Translations under genes and position numbers: made by a program
In this document: piece by piece, positions 7,550 to 16,130 of the stretch
Layout of the letters: every line of letters starts with the position of its first letter
Numbering within the stretch: the stretch's first letter is position 1
DNA from: Thraustochytrium sp. TN22
Lineage: Eukaryota; Sar; Bigyra; Thraustochytrida; Thraustochytriidae
NCBI GenBank assembly: GCA_013306675.1
Contig: JABLUY010000197.1
Coordinates: 1 to 64,000, forward strand
Direction: 5' to 3'
DNA: 64,000 bases
The notes under the pieces: generated by a model
Seen by the model: only the letters and a program-made list of their open reading frames with translations
Told to the model about the DNA's origin: nothing
Databases searched by the model: none

Positions 7550-10144
7550 GGCGCAGAGCTTGAAGTTGGCCAGGGCACGTCTCGTTCTGGATTTGCTGCG
7601 CCCAAGAATTGTGCACGCTCGCGTGCAGATCATACCATGGTGGAACGTTAATTAAGGCCCTTGCTGCTCGACAAAGCTTGTGGCGCAGTCGCGCGTCTTA
7701 CGACGCGCTTAAGGACGCCACGGCGCATCGCGGGTATGCGGTGCATGCGTACCTTCGAAATGTCGTTCTCCCACCGGCCTGCACGCTCTGCGCCACGAAT
7801 GACGGCGAACGACGTATCAAGGTGCAACTTGGGTCAAGACTGTGTGCAGCCAAGGAGCAGGCATGGCCACAGAAATGGCTGTTTTCCGGAAGCGCCCTCC
7901 GTCTGGGCGAACGACCTTGCACAGCAGCACGAGCCACTCACTTCTCGGTGCTTCATGGTCGAGGGGGAGGCTTCATCCTTGTTCGGTCTACCTCTCACTC
8001 ACCTGCGCAAGCCTGAGCTCTGTCCTGCTCCAAAGGACACATCTCAACTTTTGAAAACCAAGTCTGTCCTGCCTGCAGACGAGCACCCTGCGTGTTCAGG
8101 CTGACTGTGAGGCCGTGATCGTGTCACGCGCACGGGAGAGCTTTGAACGCGCAGCTTCGCGGCTCAGACAGACCAGACGCCACGTCAGAGGGCCGGCCGG
8201 GCGGAGCTTGCCATTGCTCTCAAGGCGCTCAACCGCGTGGCGTGGGCATGCAGCTCACCCGTATGCGACACCGCGAAGAACGCGCGGTCCGCAGGCGCAG
8301 AGCTCAGGCTGCCAACCGCAACCTCCTCCCGTGCTACCAGGGTACCCTGCGAAACCTTCGAGTTGGCTGCTTGTCCTGGCTTCGAACGGGCTGCTTCGAT
8401 GCTTCGCAAGAGTGCGCAAACCTCCGACTTGTGCAGTGCAGCCGCTGCAGCGGATCTTGTAGCCGAGGTGATGCCCCTCGGCGGTGCCCCTTCATCGCCG
8501 AGGGGTACCTGGTCCTTGGTCGCGTCACCTTGCCAGTGTGTGGCACGGACCGTGTCCGGCATCGGAGTCCGAGTCGGTCTCACGGCGACAGTCACACACC
8601 GAGCTGCACTGCAGCCTGCCGCCGTCGTCATATTCCCTCGCAACGCCGGCCACCTGCCACTGCCTGTCTCGACCACGGCACCCAGGGGGAGCAGCGGCCC
8701 GGGACGTAGTGTTTGTTTGTCCAGGCTTTCAGATCGACGGAAGTGCAGTGCACGACAGATCTTGCGCATGTGGCCAGCCTGCTGATCGCGATCACGACTG
8801 TCACGGTCCGCGTACGATACTGCCGTGCGTGCGCTCGAGCTGCGCCGCCGCTGCGCTGCTGCTCCGCGCTACGCTGCGCCGCTTCGTGATGCAGCCGCAC
8901 GCAGCCAGACGCTCTGGTGGCAGCAACCTACCACTGGTAGTACAGTCTTGGCGCGGAGAACGAATCACCCGGACGCGCCGCGTGCCGCGCGCGCCGCGCG
9001 GTGCGGGCACTGGCGGCTCAGCTCTGCCTGCCGCGGGCGCTCTGCGTTGTTTGGGGGGCCTGGGTCACACGCGGACGGGCTCACGCTCGCCGCTGGCACT
9101 GCAGGCTGCCTGGCTGCAGCATGCCAGCATCGGTGACGAGCGCGCGTTGGTCTCGGTCTGACCCTGGCTGGCTGCGTGTCCGCCGCCCGGCCGCAGCCGA
9201 GCTCAGCTCTAGCCTACTAGTAGTAGCACGTGGTCGCGGCGCAACTTCTGTGGCTTGGCTTGGTAAGTGACTACCCGGGTACTACTAGTAGTAGTACGGC
9301 GGGTACCACCGCGTATGACCGCTTTCATCCAAATTCCAGTTCCACACTGTGCTGGTAAGATACCACCAGGGGTACCCGGTCGGGCAGAGGCGGCGCCGCC
9401 TCCAGCCAAGCAGCACGGAGGTGCAGAGGCACGCTGGTGGCAGGGGCACCCCTTGGCAGCGCACGCGGATCTGCACGCGCGCTCGTCCGTGGCGATGGTC
9501 GGCGTGCTCGCAATGAGAGGGGAAGTCAGCTAGCCTAGCCTAGCTGCGACCCAAAGCGCGCTACGTGATGAATAAAGTAATAAAGGCCCCGTGCCTCATC
9601 AGCTCGCCGCGAGGCTTAGCGAGGCGAAGCGAGGAAGTAGAGAGAGTTGTATTTGCTCGGGCATGCTAGCTTGGCCAGGCGAGACCGTTGCGCCGCGATG
9701 CAACTGCCGCTGCCACTGCCGCTACCGCGCTCACTTGCACTTGTACGTGGCACGACTTGCTCCCATCAGGCGGCCTGCGCGTCTTCGCGGGCTGGAGTCT
9801 ATGCTTGGGCAGACAAACGCGTCTTCTTGTCGCGAAAAAGTCCAAGCCTCCCCAAGCTGCTGTTGAGATGCAGCACCCGAATCAATACCGACGCAGGCGG
9901 CAACGGCCACGTCGCGTGCAACCTGCCGTAGGTTCTGCTCCCTGAATGCCGCGCTGCACGACACGGTTGCGCAGCCATTCCGCGCTTACATAAATGTCGT
10001 CGCCAGCTCATGCAGCGGCGTGTTGCCCATCATCTCACCGCGGCACTCGAGTCGCACTTCGGGCGTCCAGGGCTGTCCATTCACGAGATCACATCTACTT
10101 ATGACAATCATCAGGGACTACAGAGCGAGTTCTAAAGGCTCAAG
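7550..10144. other. Gene-poor region, no supported gene
   Basis: About 2.6 kb holds only short overlapping ORFs on both strands (none above about 195 codons), and none has a recognisable domain or a convincing composition. It is less GC-rich and more mixed in sequence than the genes around it. Landmarks are a GC-rich hairpin at 8474-8505; four GGTACC palindromes (8341, 8504, 9302, 9371); CTACTAGTAG-type palindromes around 9210-9295; a GTAAGT donor-like hexamer at 9263 with no coding partner; and CTAGC repeats near 9530. It could be long intergenic spacer, an unrecognised ncRNA locus, or a decayed or multi-exon gene. Confidence 0.4.
8474..8505. other. Perfect 10-bp GC-rich inverted repeat (hairpin)
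   Basis: CCCCTCGGCG at 8474-8483 is perfectly complementary to CGCCGAGGGG at 8496-8505 with a 12-nt loop. The stem could extend by a wobble and an A-T pair. It lies in the gene-poor region, not at the end of a recognised gene. Confidence 0.6.
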
Positions 10145-10903
10145 CTACGCAGAGGGCGGAGGTAGCCCTCGAAGCTGCGCCTTGGAGCGCCGCACCATGA
10201 GGTCGCAGAGCAGGCGCAAGCGGGATGCGGCCAGCGGCAGCGCCACGTCGCACGTGAGAAAGACCGCGACCAAGAGGCCGAGGACGACAGGGTTGATGAG
10301 CCAGAGGCAGTACGCGGCGTGGAGGACCTCCTCCCAGCGGCTCTCCCGGCGAAGGCGGAGGCCCTCGCAGCCGTGCACGCGCACGAGGCGCACGACGACC
10401 TTGAGCGGGAGGTGCTGCGGCTTCCACACTGTCCTGGTGGTGGGCACGGACCCGTGGGCCTGCTCGCGGCAGCTCCTCACGAGCAGCTGCAGGTTGGGCA
10501 CACGGCTGGCGCGCGCCCTGTGCCAGAGCAGCCAGCCCTGGCAAAAGTCGGACACCACGCCCGCGGCGTGCGCACGGCGGTGCATGCGCGCCACCTCCTC
10601 CGCCGGCACGCTGAGCGCCTCGGCGGCCGCCGAAGCCAGCCCTGGGCGCGCGGCGCAGTGCGCCCAGCACAGCTCCAGCAGCGAGCCGCCGTCCAGCGCC
10701 TGCAGCACGCGCTGGGCGCGCGAGCGCCGCCGCCGCCGCCGCTCCTGCTCCTCCTCGCGCGGCCAGTCGCCCGCCCCGAAGGCGGCGCGCTGCGCCGAGC
10801 CCAGCGTCGCGTTGTTGAGGCGCTCCCAGGCCTCGAACGCGCGCGTTGTGTGCCGCAGCGCGCGCGCCGACAGCGCCTGCCCTGCGCGCGCCTCCATCAT
10901 CAT
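10145..10903 (-). CDS. Putative membrane-associated protein, unknown
   Basis: This 252-residue ORF begins MMMEARAGQALSARALRHTT. It has a charged, Arg-rich N-terminal half with EEEQERRRRRRSRAQ near 50-64. Helical segments follow (LLELCWAHCAARPGLASAAA). A clear hydrophobic stretch lies at about 198-222 (CLWLINPVVLGLLVAVFLTC), near the C-terminus, followed by a basic tail. This suggests a tail-anchored or hairpin-inserted membrane protein facing the cytosol. I do not recognise a family. The open frame continues upstream to 11578, but that extension translates the 10-bp minisatellite into decapeptide repeats, so I set the start at the ATG triplet at 10903. The minisatellite would then be promoter or leader sequence. 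Confidence 0.6.
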   Translation of the reverse strand: MMMEARAGQALSARALRHTTRAFEAWERLNNATLGSAQRAAFGAGDWPREEEQERRRRRRSRAQRVLQALDGGSLLELCWAHCAARPGLASAAAEALSVPAEEVARMHRRAHAAGVVSDFCQGWLLWHRARASRVPNLQLLVRSCREQAHGSVPTTRTVWKPQHLPLKVVVRLVRVHGCEGLRLRRESRWEEVLHAAYCLWLINPVVLGLLVAVFLTCDVALPLAASRLRLLCDLMVRRSKAQLRGLPPPSA

Positions 10904-11130
10904 GCTGCTCCGCGCCGCCGGCCCTGCCCCGCGCCGCGCTGCTGCGCCCTCGACGCACGAACTTGGTCTGGGACCTCCACTCCTCGCCTCCGCTTTCGGC
11001 TTTCGTCCAGCACAAGCGTACCGCTCGACGACGTCCCCAGCCTGCGTCGCCGACCGAGGTGCAATGTGCGGTGTGCATCGAGACGGTGACCCCCAAGAAC
11101 CGAGCCGCTCATTGAGAACGAAGCCCGACT

Positions 11131-11456
11131 CAAGCGAGGGCAAGCGAGGGCAAGCGAGGCAAGCGAGGGCAAGCGAGGGCAAGCGAGGCAAGCAAATGCA
11201 AGCAAATGCAAGCCAATGCAAGCCAATGCAAGCCACTGCAAGCCAATGCAGGCCAATGCAAGCCAATGCAAGCCACTGTAAGCCAATGCAAGCCAATGCA
11301 AGCCAATGCAAGCCAATGCAAGCCAATGCAAGCCACTGCCTCAGCATTGGTAAGCGTTGGCAAGCGTTGGCAAGCTCATCGGCAAGCATCGCAAGCATCG
11401 GCCAAGCATCGGCAAGCATCGGCAAGCATCGCAAGCATCGCAAGCATCGGCAAGCG
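11131..11456. repeat. 10-bp minisatellite (AAGCCAATGC / AAGCGAGGGC / AAGCATCGGC family)
   Basis: About 30 tandem units of 10 bp (some 9 or 11) make up this array. It begins with CAAGCGAGGG-type units, passes to CAAGCAAATG/CAAGCCAATG/CAAGCCACTG units in the middle, and ends with CAAGCATCGG and CAAGCGTTGG units. The invariant core is CAAGC. Because 10 is not a multiple of 3, three units (30 bp) give a decapeptide period, and both strands stay open: QANASQCKPM-like on plus and LHWLALACIG-like on minus. It lies about 230-550 nt upstream of the minus-strand gene starting at 10903. Confidence 0.9.
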
Positions 11457-12401
11457 TTTCTTAACGACCAAGCATTGGCGAGCTTTGGCGAGCATTCGTG
11501 TGCATTGGGCGAGCATTGCATTGCGAGCAATTGCGAGCAGTTGTATGCGGCATTCTGTTGCGGGCTCGGGCTGGGCACTTGCGAGCAGCGAGCTGGGCAC
11601 TTGCGAGCTGTTTACCTGCAGGCTGTACTGGTGCGTTGCTTTCGAGCATGGCTTTCGACCGTGTGCGAGCATTGGCAGGGTATTTGCGAGCACAGCGAGC
11701 AGGGAGATCGTACGCTGTTTTTGGACAAACGTGCGTGAGTATGCGAGAGCATCATGGAAGACAAGTTGTGGGCCAAGTTGTGCTGGCGTAAAAGTCAAGG
11801 GCCTGGGCGCCTGTTGATACTATGCGGTGATGGAGCTGTGAGTGAGCGAAAACCATTGGACCGCGCAAAGCTTGATGTACCAACCGTCCAGTGATGTTCT
11901 CAAACCAGGCAAAGCCTTTCTTAGCCTGACCGGGAGCACGTCTTATGCCTGGCCTGCGTCTCTCGCCAAAGCTTTCGCTCCAGTTGCTTCAAAATCCTGT
12001 TCTTGCCGATCCGTTTTTTTCGCTCGAATCCTCGCCTCCGCACGTTCCTAGCCTGCTCCTCATTCTTGCTGCCATCGTCGTCCGCGGTGCTGTACAAGCA
12101 CCCCACATTGAGCGCGTCGGCGCCGCTGCTCATCGCTGCTACGCGCAGCCCGCCCGATCTTGATGTGGTGACTCGCCCTCGCCCATAACTTGAAAGTCGT
12201 CGTCGTCGCCGCTTGTCAAATGCCGTCGTTCATGGTCACGTCGGCGTGGACGTGGTCGTTCTCGAGGTTCGCAGCGACGTCGCGGCGGCGGTGCCGCGGT
12301 GCCGCGGCAGAGCCGAGTCAGCGCAGCGTAGCGCAGCGCAGCGCGGCGGTGGCGCGGCGCGGCGCGGCGCGGCGCGGCGCGGCGAGGTGCAGCGCGGCAG
12401 G
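11457..12401. other. Intergenic region 5' of the Rab escort gene
   Basis: Degenerate CGAGCATTG/GCGAGC units continue for about 250 bp past the minisatellite as a fading edge. The rest shows no supported gene. The last 100 bp become extremely GC-rich with (GCGCA)n then (GCGCG)n pentamers at about 12321-12386, ending 16 bases before the ATG at 12402. Confidence 0.5.
12350..12386. repeat. (GCGCG)n pentanucleotide array upstream of the Rab escort gene
   Basis: About seven copies of GGCGC/GCGCG lie 16-52 nt before the ATG at 12402, preceded by related GCGCA units from 12321. Confidence 0.8.
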
Positions 12402-14216
12402 ATGGATCTGTACGAGGAGACGTGGGCGACGGCGATCGTGGGCACGGGCCTGAGCGAGTCGGCGGCGGCATGCGCGCTGGCGCTGGACGATGGCGAGCAG
12501 CGCGTCGTGGTGCTGGACGCGGCGCCGTACTACGGCGGGCTGGAGGCCACCGTACGGGCGCGCGAGCTGACGGCGGACGGCGTGGTGGGCTGGAAGCTGG
12601 CCGAGACCGAGGGCGAGCTGACGGCCGAGGAGGCGCGCCGCTGCAACCTGGACCTGCGGCCGAGGCTCGTGCTGTGCCGCGGGCCGGCCGTGGACGCGCT
12701 GGTGCGCGCAGGCGTGGCCAAGTACCTGGAGTTTCAGAGCCTGGACGACGCGCTCTTTTTGGACGCCGAGGGCGGCCTCATGCGCGTGCCGTGCTCCAAG
12801 GCTGCGGTCTTCAAGTCCAAGGACCTGCGCATGCAAGAGAAGCGCCAGCTCATGCGCTTTCTGCAGCACTGCATGGATGCCTCCACGGTGGCGCGTGCAG
12901 GTGGCCAGGCCGAGGCACTGCGCAACCGTAACGAGGAAAGTCTCAACCAGGGCCGCTCGCTGGCGCGCCCGCAGAACAAGCGCGGGGAGGCCGGCCTGCC
13001 GCTGGTGGACGCTGGGGCGGCTGCTGGCGCCGACTTCGCCGCCTTTCTAGAGCAGGACTGCGGCCTGTCGCCGCGCCTAGCGGCTGCCGTGCTCTACGCC
13101 GTGGCTCTGCTGCCCGATGCGGCGCCCGTCTCGGTGGACGAGGGCATGCGCCGCGTGCAGCAGTACCTGGGCGGCCTGGGCCGCTTTGGCGTGACGGCCT
13201 TTCTGTGCCCCAAGTACGGCACGGCGGAGCTCGCGCAGGGCTTCAGCCGCCTCGCCTCGGTGCACGGCGGCGTCTTCGTCTTGCGCCACCCCGTCGTAGG
13301 CCTCGAGGCCGCCGATCCGGACACGGACGACGGCGCTCGCGTCAAGCTGCGCTTTGCCAACGGCGACGTGCTCAGGGCGCGCACCGTCCTCGTGACCGAG
13401 CCGCAGCTGCCGCAGCCCAACGCCGAGGCCGACGCCGAGGCCGAAGCCGACCCGCAAGGCGCCGACAAAGCGCGCACCGAGGTGCGCCGCATCTGTGTGG
13501 TCAACGCCCCGCTGCTCGCACTCGCGGGGGCAGAAATCGAGCAGGACAAGCTCGCCGACCTCCTAAGCGCCAGCGCCGTCTGCGGCCACCCGCCTGACCG
13601 CCGTGCCTTCCCGCCCATGGCGCGCAGCTTGCTAATTGCCGCGCCGGGCAACGCGGCCTTCGGCAACGACGCCAGCGTGCACGTGCTGCAGCTCGACAGC
13701 GGCGTCGAGGCCGCCGCGCCGGGCCTTTTTGCGCTGCACCTGACCACCACCGTGCCGGGCGCCGACCCGGCGCCAGGCTTCGCCGTCCTCGACCGCGTGC
13801 AGGAGGACCTGCTGGCGCGTGCCTCGGCACGCCTCGCGAACCTCGGCCGCGACGACGCCGGCGAGATCCAGATGCGCTGGCGCACCTCGCTCTCGCGCCC
13901 GTGCGTTTGCGCCGCCGCGACCTGTCCGCTCGACGGAGTCTCCGTGCTGCCTGCTGACGCGCACGGCATCGACACCGAGGCCTTTATGGCGCGCGCCGAG
14001 GCCGCCTTCCGTGCCGTACGCCCGGGCGACCGCCCCTTCTTGCCCGCCGAGGCTGACCGTGCCCAGCGCAGTCCCTATTCGCAGCTCGAGCCCGAGGACG
14101 GCATCGGCGACATCAAGCGCGTCCGCGTGCCGCAGCCCGTCGACCTGCGCTGGTTCCTGCACCTTGGCGGCCAGCTTCAGCCCGACGCCAAGCCTCGCAG
14201 CCTGCGCGACCTGTGA
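12402..14216 (+). CDS. Rab escort protein (REP/CHM, GDI superfamily)
   Basis: This 604-residue GDI-superfamily protein is expected to present newly made Rab GTPases to geranylgeranyl transferase II in the cytosol. The N-terminal FAD-fold-like signature IVGTGLSES (residues 12-20) and VVLDAAPYYGG (36-46) are canonical for GDI/REP. The stretch NLDLRPRLVLCRGPAVDALV, then LEFQSLDD, then MRVPCSKAAVFKSKDLRMQEKRQLM closely follows the REP block with its PCSKxxVFxSKxL pattern. A second REP/GDI block is QYLGGLGRFGVTAFLCPKYG, then ELAQGFSRLASVHGG. A roughly 35-residue insertion with NQGRSLARPQNKRGEAG separates domains; its length and an Ala/Glu-rich linker near 340 favour REP over the shorter GDI (about 450 residues). 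The start at 12402 was preferred over the ORF start at 12213, whose extension encodes repeat-derived Arg/Gly. Confidence 0.88.
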   Translation: MDLYEETWATAIVGTGLSESAAACALALDDGEQRVVVLDAAPYYGGLEATVRARELTADGVVGWKLAETEGELTAEEARRCNLDLRPRLVLCRGPAVDALVRAGVAKYLEFQSLDDALFLDAEGGLMRVPCSKAAVFKSKDLRMQEKRQLMRFLQHCMDASTVARAGGQAEALRNRNEESLNQGRSLARPQNKRGEAGLPLVDAGAAAGADFAAFLEQDCGLSPRLAAAVLYAVALLPDAAPVSVDEGMRRVQQYLGGLGRFGVTAFLCPKYGTAELAQGFSRLASVHGGVFVLRHPVVGLEAADPDTDDGARVKLRFANGDVLRARTVLVTEPQLPQPNAEADAEAEADPQGADKARTEVRRICVVNAPLLALAGAEIEQDKLADLLSASAVCGHPPDRRAFPPMARSLLIAAPGNAAFGNDASVHVLQLDSGVEAAAPGLFALHLTTTVPGADPAPGFAVLDRVQEDLLARASARLANLGRDDAGEIQMRWRTSLSRPCVCAAATCPLDGVSVLPADAHGIDTEAFMARAEAAFRAVRPGDRPFLPAEADRAQRSPYSQLEPEDGIGDIKRVRVPQPVDLRWFLHLGGQLQPDAKPRSLRDL

Positions 14217-14298
14217 TTGTTCTCCTCCTCCCAAATAGAAGACAGCGCTGCTCTGCCAAGATGAACCCACCTGTACCTGCGTCCTGCATCCATGCTAG

Positions 14299-14310
14299 CT
14301 TGCTTGCTTG

Positions 14311-14342
<32 letters not shown>

Positions 14343-14343
14343 C
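14299..14343. repeat. (TTGC)n/(CTGC)n tetranucleotide tract
   Basis: About eleven 4-bp units, first CTTG then CCTG, lie 80 nt after the Rab escort gene stop. They may be 3' UTR or the promoter of the next gene. Confidence 0.8.
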
Positions 14344-14507
14344 TCAGACTTGGCTGCTCATCTTGCGCTCGCGCGCTTGCGAGAGTGGCGAGCGGATTGT
14401 GATGATGACCTGGGCGGGCCGGCCCGTCAACCGTGTCACGGTCACTTGAAGTCCAGGGCAGTCACCTGTGACTCCCGTCGGACCCGTCCTGGCCCGGCCT
14501 TGGCAAG

Positions 14508-15473
14508 TTGGCGGCCGCCTCAAGACATGACTCGGACTCGGAGATCATCGTGATGATGGAGCGGGGCGCGCCCGCCGCCGACGTGAGCATCGGCCGCACT
14601 AGCCACGGTGAGCAGAGGACGCTCGCGCACGCTCGCTGGTCCTCGCCATCGCCTTTGGCCGGGTGCGGCAGCGGCTGGCAGCACCTCACTGTCAGCGCCG
14701 CGCTGGCTCTGGCCAGTGGCCGAGTCTGGCAGGACCGAGCTCGAGCACGGGCCCAGACCGTGCGCCGCGCCGGCCTCCTGCCGCGCGCAGGCCGCTCCTC
14801 GGCTGGCCGGGCCGGCACTGGCAGCAGAGCCCAAACAAACCCGAAAGCGAGGCGGAGGGTCACAGGACGCGGCGCTCGCGGCTCGAGCCCGGGGCGGCCC
14901 GGCATGACGCTCGCGCAGACGGCCGGCAGCTGGCCTGCGAGCAGGACCACCTTCAGGAGCAGGGCCACAGCAGCGGCCAAAGAGCGCTGTGCGGCGACGA
15001 AGATATGGGCTCGGCGCAATGGCAGGCCCGGCCAGGCCGTGCTGCATAAGGTGGCCAGCGTGGACGGGCCGGAGCGCGACGTCAAGGCGAACGACGCCGC
15101 GGAGCTGCGCAACATGACTGACAAAGCCGCGCGCTTCTTCGGGGTCGACGTGAATGCTGCGGGCGCGAATGCCGCCCATGACGAGACGCGAGCGACACCC
15201 GCTGCCGTGCACCTGAGCCGCGAGGAGGCGCTCCAGCAAAGGCCGCCGCCACCCAAGCCCGGGTCCGAGCTGTACCGGGCTGGCTTCGAGCGCTCGCTGG
15301 AGCACTGGCGCACGCAATTCACGCGCGCCTTCCCCAGCATTGTTGTAGAGACCAGCACTGAGGAGTTCTACGAGCAGGTCCTACGTGCCGAAGTCCCCCT
15401 GCCTTCTTTGGATGACTTTCTGCGTCGTCGCATCCTCGAGGAGCGCAAGCTCGCCTACCTGAGCGCCATCTGA
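14508..15473 (+). CDS. Uncertain protein; C-terminal third looks coding
   Basis: The open frame gives 321 residues, but the first two thirds are irregular Arg/Ala/Gly sequence that may be untranslated or intronic. The last 119 residues, from an in-frame ATG at 15114 (MTDKAARFFGVDV), look like a genuine protein. They include LSREEALQQR, a Pro run, and then a helical block ELYRAGFERSLEHWRTQF, TRAFPSIVVETSTEEFYEQV and DDFLRRRILEERKLAYLSAI. No family is recognised. Either a short protein starts at 15114, or an upstream exon joins near 15040-15110 at an AG acceptor. Transcript evidence would decide. Confidence 0.45.
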   Translation: MAAASRHDSDSEIIVMMERGAPAADVSIGRTSHGEQRTLAHARWSSPSPLAGCGSGWQHLTVSAALALASGRVWQDRARARAQTVRRAGLLPRAGRSSAGRAGTGSRAQTNPKARRRVTGRGARGSSPGRPGMTLAQTAGSWPASRTTFRSRATAAAKERCAATKIWARRNGRPGQAVLHKVASVDGPERDVKANDAAELRNMTDKAARFFGVDVNAAGANAAHDETRATPAAVHLSREEALQQRPPPPKPGSELYRAGFERSLEHWRTQFTRAFPSIVVETSTEEFYEQVLRAEVPLPSLDDFLRRRILEERKLAYLSAI

Positions 15474-16130
15474 CTCTGTGGCACGTCCCGGTGGTCGATG
15501 CGCCCTATCCGCGCTCTTTGCGCCAATGTGCTCTACCCTATTTTTCCTCTTGTTTTGCGACCGTCTCCGAGCCGCCCTCGCGGGGCGGGCCGTCCGTCTC
15601 TTGCGCTCAGCGTGCCTCATCAAAGTCAGCTGGCATGAGCTGGCAACGAGAGCTGGCATCGTCGGCTCGGCCAGCTGACTGGAGGGAGGCCTGCCTTGCC
15701 TTGCCTGCACCGTCACCGTGACAGGCCGGCCGGCCGGCACCATGGTCATCACCAAGGTGGAGCACGTGGCCGCACAGCAGCGGGGCCAGCCCTCGGGCGC
15801 GAGCCGGAGCGCGAGGCGCTCACGCCCAGGCCCGGGCCCGAACTGGAGCTCCTCGCCGGGCTCGGCGCCTGTTGCTCGCCCCGGTCCCGGTCGCGGTCGC
15901 GGTGTCCTGGTGGCGGGGTCCTGGTCCTGGTCCTGGTTCTGGTTCTGGTTCTGGTCGAGGCCGCCCATGGCGGCCGCCACCTGCGGCTCCGCCAAGTCCG
16001 TGCAGAACAGCAACAACGGCCGGGCTGCGGCGGCGGCGGCTGCGGCGGCGGCGGCGACCGCGGGCGGCGGCGGCGGCGCGGGCGGGGGCGGCGGCGCGGG
16101 CGCGGGGGGGGCGGCGCGGGCGCGGGCGCG
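15474..16130. promoter_or_regulatory. Leader/promoter region of SLC12 gene
   Basis: This stretch has GGCC-rich palindromes (gccggccggccggc near 15724). It also has a run of TCCTGG/TTCTGG hexamers at about 15918-15957 and a GGC/GGGGGC run at about 16025-16130. An open frame from 15696 spans it into the SLC12 gene, but the translation is low-complexity Arg/Gly/Leu-Val repeats, so I treat it as leader. Confidence 0.4.

Noticed and set aside
9263-9268. GTAAGT splice donor-like hexamer
   Set aside because: No open coding exon ends there with family similarity, and no acceptor plus coding exon was found downstream.
7609-9930. Several 60-225 codon frames on both strands in the gene-poor stretch
   Set aside because: They overlap one another on opposite strands, lack domains and have no consistent codon bias.
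11131-11456. Possible CRISPR array
   Set aside because: Units are 10 bp with no spacers, unlike a 25-40 bp repeat plus unique spacer pattern, and the genome is eukaryotic.
10904-11578. N-terminal extension of the 10145-10903 gene through the minisatellite
   Set aside because: It would add decapeptide repeats (LHWLALACIG) with no plausible protein before the MMMEARAG start; more likely leader or promoter.
10020-11738. 572-codon plus-strand frame across the 10-bp minisatellite
   Set aside because: About a third is the decapeptide QANASQCKPM-type translation of the repeat; the rest is antisense to the 10145-10903 gene and lacks any family signature.
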